A DNA stretch of 34,263 nt from Solobacterium sp. (GCA_024680365.1 JAILCN010000216.1:1-34263), one strand, 5' to 3'; positions 1 to 9,298 are shown, counted from the first letter of the stretch. Numbers and translations are program-made. Notes: generated from the letters alone by a model not told the origin.

Positions 1-61
1 TCGGATCAGCGTTGAACTGATAGCGGTAGTTGATATTCAAAGGATTACAGTAATACTTCAT
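1..61 (-). CDS. 5' end of a further sugar-locus gene, possibly a GH43-type glycosidase (partial)
   Basis: Only the first 20 codons lie in the window. The frame opens with ATG at 59-61, overlaps the last 17 bases of the rhamnosidase gene in another frame, and stays open to the left edge. A clear ribosome site (AGGGAG, about 8 bases upstream) supports the start. The protein begins MKYYCNPLNINYRYQF. From memory this resembles the N-termini of Firmicutes family-43-like glycosylhydrolases, which often start with an NP-N-YRYQF segment before the first blade of the beta-propeller. That family call is tentative. The overlap means it is the next gene of the same minus-strand operon. Confidence 0.6.
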   Translation of the reverse strand, partial: MKYYCNPLNINYRYQFNADP

Positions 62-2306
62 AATGGTGTTCTCCCTTTTCTGCATTGATCTTTCTGCCAT
101 CCGGCAGAATCACTTCCGCTTCGCACGGCAGAGTGATATCAAAGATAACGTTCTGTTCTTCATATTTCCAGGAACTTGTGACAGTTCCTTCCGGTGCTTC
201 CCACTTCGCTTCCGCGTATCCCAGTGAAGGATGCGGATAAGGCTGAATGATCAGCTTCTGATTCTTTCGTTTGATGCCGCAGACACCGCTGAACAGCCAG
301 CCTGAGACAGCACCGTAGGAATAATGGTTCAGGGAATCGTGCACGGTTCCGTCTTCACGGATACCGTCCCATGTCTCCCAGATGCTTGTGGCACCCTTCT
401 TTACCGCGTACAGCCAGCCCGGGCAGTCTTCCTGCAGAAGCAGCCTGTATGCGGTATCGGTATGTCCGTGTTCGGCAAGCACAGAACAGAGATCCGGTGT
501 GGAAAGGAATCCCGTATTCAGATGGTATCCGTTTTTCACAACAAGATCATTGAGCGCGTCTGCCGCATTCTGCGCCTCATCGCCGGAAAGCAGTCCGAAG
601 GCAACAGGACGGACGTATTCACACTGTCTTTCTGATGTGATTACTCCCTTTTCCGTGCATGTATAGCGGTATGCCCGCTTTGCCTTGACGGCAATGTCGG
701 CATACTTTTCCGCGTCTTCTTTCTTTCCGAGAATCTGAGCGATTTCAGAAAGCAGTGAAGCGGAGCGGAAGAAATACGCGGTTGCCGGTTCCGGCGCGCC
801 GTGCATCATCGTGTTCTTCATGGCCTCCATGTTGGAGACATCCGGCTGACACCACTCACCGAAGTGGAAGCCTTCATCCACAAGGTATTTCTTATAAGGG
901 TTGGACATGTTGCGCAGCCTTGTCTTCTTTGCCCTTTCGGCTGTGAAGTCCAGCCACTTCCGCATCATGTCATAGTTCTCTTCCAGAATGGAAATATCGC
1001 CATAAGCCTCATAGAGCGCCCATGGAACGATCACGCAGGCATCTCCCCAGCCGGCAGACCCCTGCAGCATTTCTGAGATCCTGGAGCCGCTGTTATTTAC
1101 CGGAGCGATGTTCTGAACTAAACCGTCTTCTCTTTGTGCACAGCGGCATTCTTCCAGCCACTTGCGGTATACCGGCAGACAGTCCGCAAGATAGACAGCG
1201 GTCGGTGCAAACACCTGGGCATCGCCTGTCCAGCCTGCTCTTTCCCTGGTCGGACAGTCTGTCGGAATATCGCAGAAATTCGAGCGCATACTCCAGAGAC
1301 TGTTCAGAAAGAGTCGGTTGACGTCTTCATTTCCGCAGCGGAAGGAACCCTTCTGCGGCATTTTTGAATAAACAGCCACAGACGTGAATTCCGCATCGGA
1401 AAGATCAATCTCCGTTTCAATTTTCGCATAGCGGAAGCCGAAGATACAGAAGGATGGTCTGTATACATTCTCTCCGTCTTTGCATATGTATTCGATCTTC
1501 TGGGGAATCCCGCCGTTTTTGTTGCGGTCTCCCGGATCGAAGTTTGTCTGTGTGAAATTGCCGTTTTCATCCAGCGTCTCGCCATGGTACAGAACGATCT
1601 TCTGCCCAGCCTTCGCCTTGACACGCAGTTCTGTATATCCTGCCAGGTTCTGACTGCAGTCAATGACGGTTTCACCGTTCGGTGTATGAATGATTCTGCC
1701 TTCAAAGCGTTCCTGTTCTATGACAGGAACACTTCTCTGCGGTTCAAGATTCGCATACCCGTAATCACGGACAGTGACATTGTGCCATTCCGTGATTTCT
1801 TCTTTGCGGGCATCATATGTTTCACCCCGCTGAAGATCATTTTCACGCACTGGTCCTTCCTGGCTTGCCTGCCATGTCTCATCCGAGCAGAGAACCGGTT
1901 CATTGTTTACTTCTAGCTGTAAGAGCAGCGCGAGATCTGTGCCGTAGTAATTGCGCAGACCGTCAATGCCGACGCTGCCTCTGTACCAGCCATCCCCCAG
2001 TGTCACCGTGATTGCATTCTCTCCTTTTTTGAGGAAGGATGAGACATCATATGCCTGCACGCACAGGCGCTTATGATAATCCCCGGTGCCCGGTGCCAGA
2101 ACAAATTCCGAAGCGTTCTGTCCGTTAACGGTTACGGTATAGATGCCATGGCATGTGATATAGAGCACTGCTTCTTCCGTGTTTTCCAGTGTGAATGTTC
2201 TGTGCAGAACGGATGCCGGCTGTTTTGTGTCTTTGTCATGAGGAAGCTCGGGATCGATCCACTTTGCCTTCCATGACTGCGGCATTCTGTTTGGAATCAT
2301 CGTCAT
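45..2306 (-). CDS. Alpha-L-rhamnosidase, GH78 family
   Basis: This 753-residue enzyme should remove terminal alpha-L-rhamnose from glycosides or oligosaccharides. The N-terminal half is beta-rich, as in GH78 enzymes: a carbohydrate-binding-like region near residues 35-130, including GDGWYRG at 105-110, then a second beta domain. The (alpha/alpha)6 catalytic barrel follows, with the family hallmark DCPTRERAGWTGDAQ at 350-364, which carries the acidic catalytic residues, and a conserved IWETWDG at 642-648. A C-terminal beta domain closes it. There is no signal peptide, so the enzyme is cytoplasmic and its substrate must be imported, consistent with the symporter at the head of the operon. The start lies 3 bases after the stop of the upstream isomerase gene, with a GAGG ribosome site inside that gene's last codons. 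Length is slightly short for the family, as is common for cytoplasmic members. Confidence 0.9.
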   Translation of the reverse strand: MTMIPNRMPQSWKAKWIDPELPHDKDTKQPASVLHRTFTLENTEEAVLYITCHGIYTVTVNGQNASEFVLAPGTGDYHKRLCVQAYDVSSFLKKGENAITVTLGDGWYRGSVGIDGLRNYYGTDLALLLQLEVNNEPVLCSDETWQASQEGPVRENDLQRGETYDARKEEITEWHNVTVRDYGYANLEPQRSVPVIEQERFEGRIIHTPNGETVIDCSQNLAGYTELRVKAKAGQKIVLYHGETLDENGNFTQTNFDPGDRNKNGGIPQKIEYICKDGENVYRPSFCIFGFRYAKIETEIDLSDAEFTSVAVYSKMPQKGSFRCGNEDVNRLFLNSLWSMRSNFCDIPTDCPTRERAGWTGDAQVFAPTAVYLADCLPVYRKWLEECRCAQREDGLVQNIAPVNNSGSRISEMLQGSAGWGDACVIVPWALYEAYGDISILEENYDMMRKWLDFTAERAKKTRLRNMSNPYKKYLVDEGFHFGEWCQPDVSNMEAMKNTMMHGAPEPATAYFFRSASLLSEIAQILGKKEDAEKYADIAVKAKRAYRYTCTEKGVITSERQCEYVRPVAFGLLSGDEAQNAADALNDLVVKNGYHLNTGFLSTPDLCSVLAEHGHTDTAYRLLLQEDCPGWLYAVKKGATSIWETWDGIREDGTVHDSLNHYSYGAVSGWLFSGVCGIKRKNQKLIIQPYPHPSLGYAEAKWEAPEGTVTSSWKYEEQNVIFDITLPCEAEVILPDGRKINAEKGEHHYEVLL

Positions 2307-2309
2307 ATC

Positions 2310-3155
2310 TCAATACCTCGCGTTCAGCCATTTCGCGCTGAGTTCCATACTCCTGAGCGGATCTTTATCGATCCAGTTTTTGTGGCTTTCCAGGATCACG
2401 GCAGTGATGCCGTTTGCCTCGGCAGTCTTTCTCAGCCCGTCAAGATCCATGTTTCCGGTTCCGAGTTCCATACTGTCTGCCTTCAGAATCGGTGTCATGG
2501 CTTTTCCCTTCAGTCTTGTGCCGCGGTCTGTCACATGCCACATCTTCATTCTGGAGCCGAGCTTTTCCATCCATCCCTTCGCGTCGGCACCGCCGTCCGT
2601 GAACCAGTAGCTGTCAAACTCAAAGTTCACAAATGCGGGATTGGTTTCCTCAATCAGGATGTCATATGCGGAAACACCCGGCTTTACCTTCAGAAGTTCG
2701 GCATTGTGGTTGTGATACAGCAGACGGATGCCGTTTTCAGAAAGGATCCTGCCGGCTTCATTGAGCCTGCCCGCAAGATTTCTCACTTCTGATTCGCTGG
2801 CATAGTCAAAGCGGTACATGCCGGTGATCACAGCTGTTTCTGTATTGTAGCTTTTGATTTCCTCTACGACGGTATCCGTTTCATTTTCCAGGGATCCGAG
2901 GTCGGCATGAAAGCTGATGACCTCAAGACCGCTGTTTCTGATCAGGGTATGCCAGTCGAGCTTTCCGCCGTTTCCCGTGGGCATGCCGGCTGCCTTTGTC
3001 AGAAGCCTGACCATGAGGGATGACGGATTGACCATGAAGCGGTTCAGCTCGATGCCGTCATAGCCGGCAGAGCGGATTCTCTGCAGCGTTTCTGCTGTTC
3101 CGCTTTCATCCTTGCATGCTGTTCCGAGCATGATCTGCTGAATTCCTTTTTTCAT
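2310..3155 (-). CDS. Sugar phosphate isomerase/epimerase (xylose-isomerase-like TIM barrel)
   Basis: A 281-residue single-domain protein of the AP-endonuclease-2 / xylose-isomerase-like TIM-barrel family. The expected metal-binding signatures appear in order on successive strands: YHNHNAE, FEFDSYW, MWHVTDRG and a final ILESH. These proteins isomerise or epimerise small sugars or act on keto-sugars. The substrate cannot be read from sequence. I chose the ATG at 3153-3155 because a GGAGGG ribosome site lies 5 bases upstream and the family usually starts close to this MKKGIQQIMLG segment. A longer frame reaches back into the GH2 gene without a ribosome site. It sits between the GH2 and GH78 genes in one operon, so it probably processes a sugar released by them or intracellularly oxidised. 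Confidence 0.82.
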   Translation of the reverse strand: MKKGIQQIMLGTACKDESGTAETLQRIRSAGYDGIELNRFMVNPSSLMVRLLTKAAGMPTGNGGKLDWHTLIRNSGLEVISFHADLGSLENETDTVVEEIKSYNTETAVITGMYRFDYASESEVRNLAGRLNEAGRILSENGIRLLYHNHNAELLKVKPGVSAYDILIEETNPAFVNFEFDSYWFTDGGADAKGWMEKLGSRMKMWHVTDRGTRLKGKAMTPILKADSMELGTGNMDLDGLRKTAEANGITAVILESHKNWIDKDPLRSMELSAKWLNARY

Positions 3156-3171
3156 AGTCCCTCCTTCATCG

Positions 3172-5361
3172 TTATTTTTTTCTGATTCCCTGCAGGATCC
3201 TGTTGATCTGCTGAATGCTTTCGGCATCTGTGCCGCCCTGTTTCATCAGGCTGATGAGTGTCATTCTTCCCATCATTCTCTGCAGTGCCGGATTGTCCTT
3301 GACAGCGTCTGCGACATCGCCTCTTTCAGATGCGCCTTTTGCCATCATCGCGTCCACGATCTTTCCGGCTTCCGGATTGGCGCGGATCTCACCGAGCGTG
3401 TCGTTGACAGAGAAATATGCCGGATCAATTTCTCCCGCGTCAAACCAGTTGGTGACGGAAGCTGTTCCCTTGTTGAAGACATAGCTTTCATCCGGTTCAC
3501 TGACATAGCGTACGCACATTGTGTCGGAAGCTTCGCCGGATACCGCTTTGATCATGTGTTCGCCAAGAAGCGGAACACGGAAGCGGAAGATTGTTTTTCC
3601 TGATTCTTCCGCAAAGAGAACATCATCCACATACAGCTTTACAGTATCACAGTTGGAATAGACCTTGATCTCTGTCTTTTCCTCATTTCTGTTGATATAT
3701 CTCTTGCCGCAGAGGTGCACAAACGGATCTCTGTGATTCCAGGCTGCCTTGTAGAGCCAGAACGCGTCCTTGCGCAGAGTGCGGTCAAAGGTGACAAGAC
3801 CCTTCTGGTTTTCGCCGTGCTTTCCGCCTTCGTCTCTGCCGTCTGCCGCGAAGTCGAACAGATTCCATACATGCGTTGCCCAGAGATACGGTCTCTCCTC
3901 AATCATCTTAAGCATATGTTCGTGATAGAGCGCCTGATAGTCTTCCGTGTAATCGCCCTTTTCAGGATGGCTGCTGTGGAATGCCGGATTGGCATCCGCG
4001 CCGTATTCCGAGAAGCCGATGACACGATACGGATACTTGGCATGGTATTCATCGAAGAATTCATCGTTCTGATCAAGATCTCCGAGATACCATCCGAAGT
4101 ACAGGTTGTAGCTGTTGATATCCGGGATTTCCAGGATCGGACTGTCTGTTTCCAGCATGAAGACATTCGCCATTGTCGTAAGACGTGTCGAGTCCATTCT
4201 GTGACACAGATCATTCAATGCCCTGTGGTTCTCCAGCAGTTCCTCATTGACCGCGCTTGCGGCAGTGATCTCGTTGGAAAGACCCCAGACAGCAATGGAC
4301 GGATGGTTATAGCACTGGGTAATGAGTTCCTTCATCTGGCTCAGTGTGTTCTCTCTGCCGTCATGCATGTGCATTGTGATATAGGGAATCTCAGCCCAGA
4401 CAACAAGACCGTTCTCATCGCAGAGATCATAGAATTCCTGCGCGTGCTGATAATGCGCCAAACGCAGCGTATTGGCACCGAGTTCCCTGATGATTTCCAT
4501 GTCTTTCGCATGGTCTTCATAAGAGAGCGCGTTTCCTTTGCCTTTGAGATCCTGGTGTCTTGAAACACCTCTTAACGGATAGCTTCTGCCGTTGAGGAAG
4601 AAGCCCTTCTCCGGATCGCAGGCAAACACACGGCAGCCGAATCTTGCGCAGATTTCATCGCCTGAGGCAAGTTTTGCGGAAGCCGTATACAGATACGGAT
4701 CCTCGAGACCGTCCCAGAGATGCACATTCTCAATGATGAATTCCGCTGTGTTCTCAACAGTCTTTGTCTCATTGTTTACCGTGATCTCAACGCTGTCTGC
4801 GTTATGCCATGTTTCGACAGTGACCTTCGCGCATCTGTTTTCAAGATCAACGACAGGTGTCACCTTGATGCCGGGTGTACCGTCTTTGAGCAGTTCGAAG
4901 TGTTCCGCAGGAACAGCGATCAGGCGTACTTCTCTGTACAGACCGCCGTAGAATGTGAAGTCTGCCTTCTGGGGATACACTTCCGTATTATCTTCGTTGT
5001 TTACGGAAACAGCGAGAGTGTTCTTTTCTTTCAGATGATCTGTCAGCTCACATCTGAAGAGTGAATAGCCGCCGTCATGATGGATCAGCTTCTCACCGTT
5101 CAGGTAAACGTCAGCCCGCATCGCCGCACCGGCAAATTCAATGAACAGCTTTTCCCCTGCTGTTTCTTCCTCTGTCAGCTCACGCACATACCAGCATGTG
5201 CCGCGGTGATAATCATTGCCGCCATCCTGTCCGTCGATTGCATTCCATGTGTGCGGTACTGTGACGCTTTCCCCGAGGTTCGCGTTTTCCATCGCCGCAT
5301 TCACGGACATATCCGCTTTCAGAAATTTCCAGCCGTCTTTCAGTACAGTGATCTTACGCAT
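3172..5361 (-). CDS. Glycoside hydrolase family 2 (beta-galactosidase / beta-glucuronidase type)
   Basis: A 729-residue cytoplasmic GH2 enzyme. It has the N-terminal jelly-roll sugar-binding domain (about 5-150), an immunoglobulin-like domain (about 165-250) and the TIM barrel (about 255-545). The acid/base is Glu364 in HPSIAVWGLSNE and the nucleophile is Glu452 in IGFSEYGA. An NQKG at 518-521 matches the N-x-K-G motif used by glucuronidases to bind the carboxylate, but similar sequences occur in GH2 beta-galactosidases, so specificity stays open. Residues about 651-729 form an extra, mostly helical tail. I chose the start at 5361 because GGAG lies 8 bases upstream. It overlaps the end of the symporter gene by 8 bases, indicating translational coupling. 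Confidence 0.9.
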   Translation of the reverse strand: MRKITVLKDGWKFLKADMSVNAAMENANLGESVTVPHTWNAIDGQDGGNDYHRGTCWYVRELTEEETAGEKLFIEFAGAAMRADVYLNGEKLIHHDGGYSLFRCELTDHLKEKNTLAVSVNNEDNTEVYPQKADFTFYGGLYREVRLIAVPAEHFELLKDGTPGIKVTPVVDLENRCAKVTVETWHNADSVEITVNNETKTVENTAEFIIENVHLWDGLEDPYLYTASAKLASGDEICARFGCRVFACDPEKGFFLNGRSYPLRGVSRHQDLKGKGNALSYEDHAKDMEIIRELGANTLRLAHYQHAQEFYDLCDENGLVVWAEIPYITMHMHDGRENTLSQMKELITQCYNHPSIAVWGLSNEITAASAVNEELLENHRALNDLCHRMDSTRLTTMANVFMLETDSPILEIPDINSYNLYFGWYLGDLDQNDEFFDEYHAKYPYRVIGFSEYGADANPAFHSSHPEKGDYTEDYQALYHEHMLKMIEERPYLWATHVWNLFDFAADGRDEGGKHGENQKGLVTFDRTLRKDAFWLYKAAWNHRDPFVHLCGKRYINRNEEKTEIKVYSNCDTVKLYVDDVLFAEESGKTIFRFRVPLLGEHMIKAVSGEASDTMCVRYVSEPDESYVFNKGTASVTNWFDAGEIDPAYFSVNDTLGEIRANPEAGKIVDAMMAKGASERGDVADAVKDNPALQRMMGRMTLISLMKQGGTDAESIQQINRILQGIRKK

Positions 5362-6856
5362 TGGCATCTCCTTTGTGCAGTTCTTTTTCAATGACTTCGT
5401 GCTTCGCTTCTGCTTTCTTTTCAGCGATTCTTTCCTGAACAGCTGCCATTTCCTCTCTGCCGAGTCCGCATCTCTTCATCGCCCAGAGTGTGCACAGGAA
5501 GCCGAGGATCGCAAGACCGTAGCGCAGGAACATCGTCATGAAGAAGACTCCTCCTGTCAGCGGATCATCTGGCTGCGGCATTGTGGCTGTATAGCCGATC
5601 ATCGCAACGCATCCTGTGGCGATTGCCTGGGAGAGGGAAGAAACGATCTTGTCGACAAGGCTGTATGTACCTGTGACAACTGCCGGGATGTACTTGCCGC
5701 TGCGGTCAAGCTCGAAGTCGATGATGTCTGCCATGAAGCCTGTGTTGGCTGTTGTAACGCACATCGAGAAACCGTTGACCAGGAATGTGATGACAACGAA
5801 GGCAATCATTGTCGGTCCCATCTTTGCGATGGAATGTGTTCCGGCTGTCATATAAACGATGATGAAGAAGAGGATCATCACGACGTTCGCATAGATGGAA
5901 TTGCGTGTCCAGGTAACGATGGATTCCTTGTTTCCGTGCTGACCGGCATAGCGTGCTCCGTAGATCGCGAATACGATTGACGGCAGCATACCCACAACGT
6001 TTAACGTTGTAGCCAGGCCCATATTGCCGATGAGGATGCCGTTCAGCATCGTTCCGACGATGGAAGCGGCAGCCGCCTGCTGGGCGATCTTGTCAGAGGA
6101 AGCGGAAATGATATAGCTCTGCAGAGGCTTGTTGTTCTTCAGAACATCGATCATGTCCTTCAGCTTCAGGTGTTCCGTCTTTCCGATGCCTGCGAAGTTC
6201 TCCGGTCTGTCATATTCGGAAATACCGATGCATACAAGAACAACACCGAGCAGCGAGAGACCGACGCACAGCCATGTGACCATGTTCAGGAATGCCTGGT
6301 TGAAGCTGCCGCCGAATTTCGGCATCAGGACGGTATAGACAACGATGTTCAGAGCCATCGGTGTGAAATAGTTGAGGACTGTCTGCCAGACACCGACTGT
6401 CGGACGCTGTTTCGGATCGTTTGTCATCAGTGCCGGCAGTGTCTGTGCTGTCATGTTAATGATGGTGTAGCCGATGACATACAGCATGTAGCACGCCAGG
6501 AACACAGGGATGCCGTGTCCCTTGCTTGAGAAGAAGTTGAACATGCAGAGAAGTCCGGTGCACTGGATCAGCCAGCCGATGCACATCAGCGGACGGACCT
6601 TGCCGAACGGTGTGTTGACTCTGTCATAGAGGAATGCCAGCAGCGGGTCGGTAATTGCGTCGAAGATTCTTGTGAATGTCAGAAGTCCGCCGACCGCGAC
6701 AGTCGCGATGCCATAGCCGATGCTTGCGGAATAGCTGGCAAGACCGATCAGGAAGTAGACGGCCATGCCGTTGAAGGCATTGAAGGCGATCAGGATGATC
6801 TGCCACAGTTTCGCACGGCGGTATACCGTGCTTTCAGTCATTTTCTCATTCTCCAT
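5354..6856 (-). CDS. GPH-family sugar:cation symporter (MFS, MelB/GusB-like)
   Basis: A 500-residue, roughly 12-helix transporter of the glycoside-pentoside-hexuronide:cation symporter family. It couples sugar uptake to Na+ or H+. The family signature FTRIFDAITDPLLAFLYDR after the second helix contains the conserved Asp pair used for cation binding. It also has the conserved TPFGKVRP loop between helices 2 and 3. The last 50 residues are a charged cytoplasmic tail. It is the first gene of the minus-strand sugar operon and faces the AraC gene. The start is the ATG at 6854-6856 with a GAGG ribosome site 7 bases upstream. Together with the cytoplasmic GH2 and GH78 enzymes this implies import of an intact di- or oligoglycoside, later cleaved inside the cell. 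Confidence 0.9.
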   Translation of the reverse strand: MENEKMTESTVYRRAKLWQIILIAFNAFNGMAVYFLIGLASYSASIGYGIATVAVGGLLTFTRIFDAITDPLLAFLYDRVNTPFGKVRPLMCIGWLIQCTGLLCMFNFFSSKGHGIPVFLACYMLYVIGYTIINMTAQTLPALMTNDPKQRPTVGVWQTVLNYFTPMALNIVVYTVLMPKFGGSFNQAFLNMVTWLCVGLSLLGVVLVCIGISEYDRPENFAGIGKTEHLKLKDMIDVLKNNKPLQSYIISASSDKIAQQAAAASIVGTMLNGILIGNMGLATTLNVVGMLPSIVFAIYGARYAGQHGNKESIVTWTRNSIYANVVMILFFIIVYMTAGTHSIAKMGPTMIAFVVITFLVNGFSMCVTTANTGFMADIIDFELDRSGKYIPAVVTGTYSLVDKIVSSLSQAIATGCVAMIGYTATMPQPDDPLTGGVFFMTMFLRYGLAILGFLCTLWAMKRCGLGREEMAAVQERIAEKKAEAKHEVIEKELHKGDANA

Positions 6857-6905
6857 TTTCTTATCCTCACTTATGTATGCGGTTTCATTCCGCGATTACA
6901 CTTGC

Positions 6906-6934
6906 ATTCTAATGGCGGAAGAATACACGGTAAA
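6906..6934 (-). promoter_or_regulatory. Candidate promoter of the sugar operon
   Basis: Reading leftwards, a -35-like TTTACC (6934-6929), a 17-bp spacer and a -10-like TAGAAT (6911-6906) lie about 50 bases before the symporter start. The weak -35 is what an activator-dependent promoter would show. Confidence 0.4.
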
Positions 6935-6969
6935 CTCAAAAACTAAGGATGAAATTACAAAAATTAAGG
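6934..6969. promoter_or_regulatory. Candidate AraC-type direct-repeat operator
   Basis: Two 15-bp direct repeats, ACTCAAAAACTAAGG (6934-6948) and TTACAAAAATTAAGG (6955-6969), match at 11 of 15 positions. Their starts are exactly 21 bp apart, two helical turns. The proximal copy abuts the -35 of the sugar operon promoter, as AraC-family activation sites usually do. Confidence 0.5.
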
Positions 6970-7039
6970 TTATTGATCCGAATATAAATCAGTATGATAA
7001 ACTGGTTTTAAGGATAAATACACAAAAGAGGTACAATTT

Positions 7040-8269
7040 ATGGCTGAGTTTATCACAAAAGGTGAACAGAACCTGATGATGCTGCAGGATCTGCTTCCTG
7101 AAAATGAAAAAACATATGTCATATGTCTGAACAGAGACGGAGCGTTTGTCGCTGCCAACTGTCCTGCGGACAGGCTGACGCTGTTCGGCAGGATCTTCCG
7201 CGCATTCGGCGGTTATGAACGGCTGAAGGAATACGCGGATGATACGGAAATGACCATTCCGAAACTGATCGGATCTCCGATCGGCATGCAGTGGGCACTG
7301 ACGTATGAATCGGAAAGAAGCAGAGAGCTGATCTTTGTGCTCGGTCCTGTCTTTTACTCAAAGCCTTCGGAAACGCAGATCCGCAATGTTCTGGAAGACA
7401 TGCCCGAAACACCTGCCTGGGCAGACAGTCTGTATCAGTCTCTGAAAGAGATTCCCGTCATGCCTTACGCTGTCTTTATCCGCTATGTTCTTCTGATGCA
7501 TAACACACTGACCGGTCAGCAGCTGGGACTGGAGGCAATGGAATCAGGTTATACCTTTTCCGCGGAAGCGGACCGGCAGGAAGACCGTGACCGTTCAAAG
7601 GTCTATGAAGCAGAGAAAGCGCTGCTTGCGATGGTCAGACACGGCGATATCAATTATTCCAGTGCATTCCAGCACAGCGCTGCGCTCAGCGGCGGCGTAC
7701 CCGTGCAGGGGCCGGAGCCTCTCAGACAGATGAAGACAAGCATTGCCGTCTTTACGTCTCTTGTGGTCAGAGCTGCCATGGAAGGAGGTCTCGCGCCGGA
7801 GATCGCCTATCCGCTTGGTGACTCTTATATCCAGACGGCCGAGAACTGCTCTGACTCCGGTGAGCTGAGCGCGCTGACACACGCGATGTACCATGATTTC
7901 ATCTACCGCGTTCACCGTGTCAGGGAGAATCCGGATTATTCCAATGAGATCCGGAAATGCTGCGACTATATCAGACTGAGTGTGGAACGGAAGATCAGAA
8001 CAGCGGATCTTGCCTCTCTTGCCGGCTATACGGAATACTATCTGAGTGAGAAATTCAAAAAAGAGACCGGAGTCTCTCTGAACACCTATATACGCAATGT
8101 CAAAACAGAACGGGCGAAGGTCCTCCTTGAAACGACTGATCTTTCCATCCGTGAGATTGCCTGGCGTCTTGCCTTCAATACACCGAACTACTTCATCCAG
8201 AGCTTCCGGGAAACCGTCGGAATCACACCGGCGCAATACCGGAAAACATTCCGGAAAGAAAAAGACTGA
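7040..8269 (+). CDS. AraC-family transcriptional regulator
   Basis: A 409-residue regulator with a C-terminal AraC/XylS DNA-binding domain at about 305-405. The first helix-turn-helix includes TADLASLAGYTEYYLSEKFK and the second STDLSIREIAWRLAFN-like residues ending in NTPNYFIQSFRETVGITPAQYR, the family hallmark. The first 300 residues are a long, probably ligand-sensing region with no domain I recognise by eye, not the short cupin of AraC itself. The gene diverges from the glycoside operon over a 183-bp region with a two-turn direct repeat, so it most likely activates that operon. The start is supported by GAGG, 8 bases upstream of ATG. A terminator for the opposing metA gene overlaps its last codons. 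Confidence 0.9.
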   Translation: MAEFITKGEQNLMMLQDLLPENEKTYVICLNRDGAFVAANCPADRLTLFGRIFRAFGGYERLKEYADDTEMTIPKLIGSPIGMQWALTYESERSRELIFVLGPVFYSKPSETQIRNVLEDMPETPAWADSLYQSLKEIPVMPYAVFIRYVLLMHNTLTGQQLGLEAMESGYTFSAEADRQEDRDRSKVYEAEKALLAMVRHGDINYSSAFQHSAALSGGVPVQGPEPLRQMKTSIAVFTSLVVRAAMEGGLAPEIAYPLGDSYIQTAENCSDSGELSALTHAMYHDFIYRVHRVRENPDYSNEIRKCCDYIRLSVERKIRTADLASLAGYTEYYLSEKFKKETGVSLNTYIRNVKTERAKVLLETTDLSIREIAWRLAFNTPNYFIQSFRETVGITPAQYRKTFRKEKD

Positions 8270-8286
8270 AAAGGAGCCGCAGCTCC
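8255..8286 (-). terminator. Terminator of metY-metA
   Basis: Leftwards, GGAGC-TGCG-GCTCC forms a 5-bp GC-rich hairpin (8286-8273), followed by TTTT and a second T-rich run. It lies beyond the metA stop and overlaps the end of the araC-type gene. The stem is short, so strength is uncertain. Confidence 0.45.
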
Positions 8287-8337
8287 CTAGGTATTTGGTT
8301 GAATCAAAATTACCCATTCGTTACAGTTCCTTTTTCT

Positions 8338-9288
8338 TTACATGTTTTCGAGGATCGGAGCGATCGGCTGGTTGCGGATCTGTTCCAGGATATACGGCGT
8401 TGTCTGATACACATAGTAGTTCAGCCAGTTAGAATACAGCAGATTCGCGCCGCTTCGCCAGCTGCAGACCGGACGCTTCGTATCATCGTCATCCGGATAA
8501 TAATTCTCCGGTACGTGGATCGGCAGTCCGGCATTCTTGTCTCTGAGATATTCCTTCTCAAGGGTATCGGCATCATACTCCGAGTGGCCGGTGATGAAGA
8601 CCTGTCTGCCGCCTTCCGTTGAGATGGCATAGATGCCGGCCTTCTCACTTTCCGCAAGGATCTTCAGTCTGCCGGTAGCGAGAACGTCTTCCTTTTTAAT
8701 GCAGGTGTGACGGGAATGCGGCACCATGAACGTATCGTCAAATCCCCGGAAAAGCATCGAGCTTCTGCGTACGACCTTGTGCGGGAAGACGCCGAACATC
8801 TTTTCATCCAGAGGATATTTGGGAATGCCGTAATGGTAATACAGGGCTGCCTGGGCACCCCAGCAGATGTGGAACGTACTGTAGATATGCGTCTTTGACC
8901 ATTCCATGATCTGACACAGCTCATCCCAGTAGTCGACCTTTTCAAACGGCATTTCCTCGACCGGAGCGCCGGTGATGATCATGCCGTCGTAATAGTTGTC
9001 TTTCACATCGTCAAATTCCTGATAGAACGCCAGCATGTGTTCCTGCGGCGTGTTTTTCGGTGTGTGCGACGAGATCCTCAGCAGATCCATTTCGACCTGC
9101 AGAGGCGTATTGCCGAGGAGTCTGGCAAGCTGGGTCTCCGTGACGATCTTGGTCGGCATCAGATTCAGAATGAGAATATGCAGCGGACGGATATCCTGCG
9201 TTGTCGCACGCTGTTCCGTCATCACGAAGATATTCTCATGTTCCAGTACTGCTCTGGCCGGAAGTGTATTTGGGATCTTGATCGGCAT
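8338..9288 (-). CDS. metA: Homoserine O-acetyltransferase (MetA family)
   Basis: A 316-residue MetA-family enzyme that activates homoserine for methionine synthesis. Residue numbering falls directly on the known family positions: nucleophile Cys142 in [10 protein letters not shown], His235 and Glu237 in [11 protein letters not shown]. Position 111 is Glu ([10 protein letters not shown]), the residue that selects acetyl-CoA in Firmicutes members. The Escherichia coli succinyl enzyme has Gly there. The product should therefore be O-acetylhomoserine despite the usual succinyltransferase annotation. It starts 10 bases after metY, with GAGG just before the ATG overlapping the metY end, so the two genes form one operon. 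The downstream partner MetY uses O-acetylhomoserine, which agrees with this reading. Confidence 0.95.
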   Translation of the reverse strand: MPIKIPNTLPARAVLEHENIFVMTEQRATTQDIRPLHILILNLMPTKIVTETQLARLLGNTPLQVEMDLLRISSHTPKNTPQEHMLAFYQEFDDVKDNYYDGMIITGAPVEEMPFEKVDYWDELCQIMEWSKTHIYSTFHICWGAQAALYYHYGIPKYPLDEKMFGVFPHKVVRRSSMLFRGFDDTFMVPHSRHTCIKKEDVLATGRLKILAESEKAGIYAISTEGGRQVFITGHSEYDADTLEKEYLRDKNAGLPIHVPENYYPDDDDTKRPVCSWRSGANLLYSNWLNYYVYQTTPYILEQIRNQPIAPILENM

Positions 9289-9298
9289 GGATCACACC

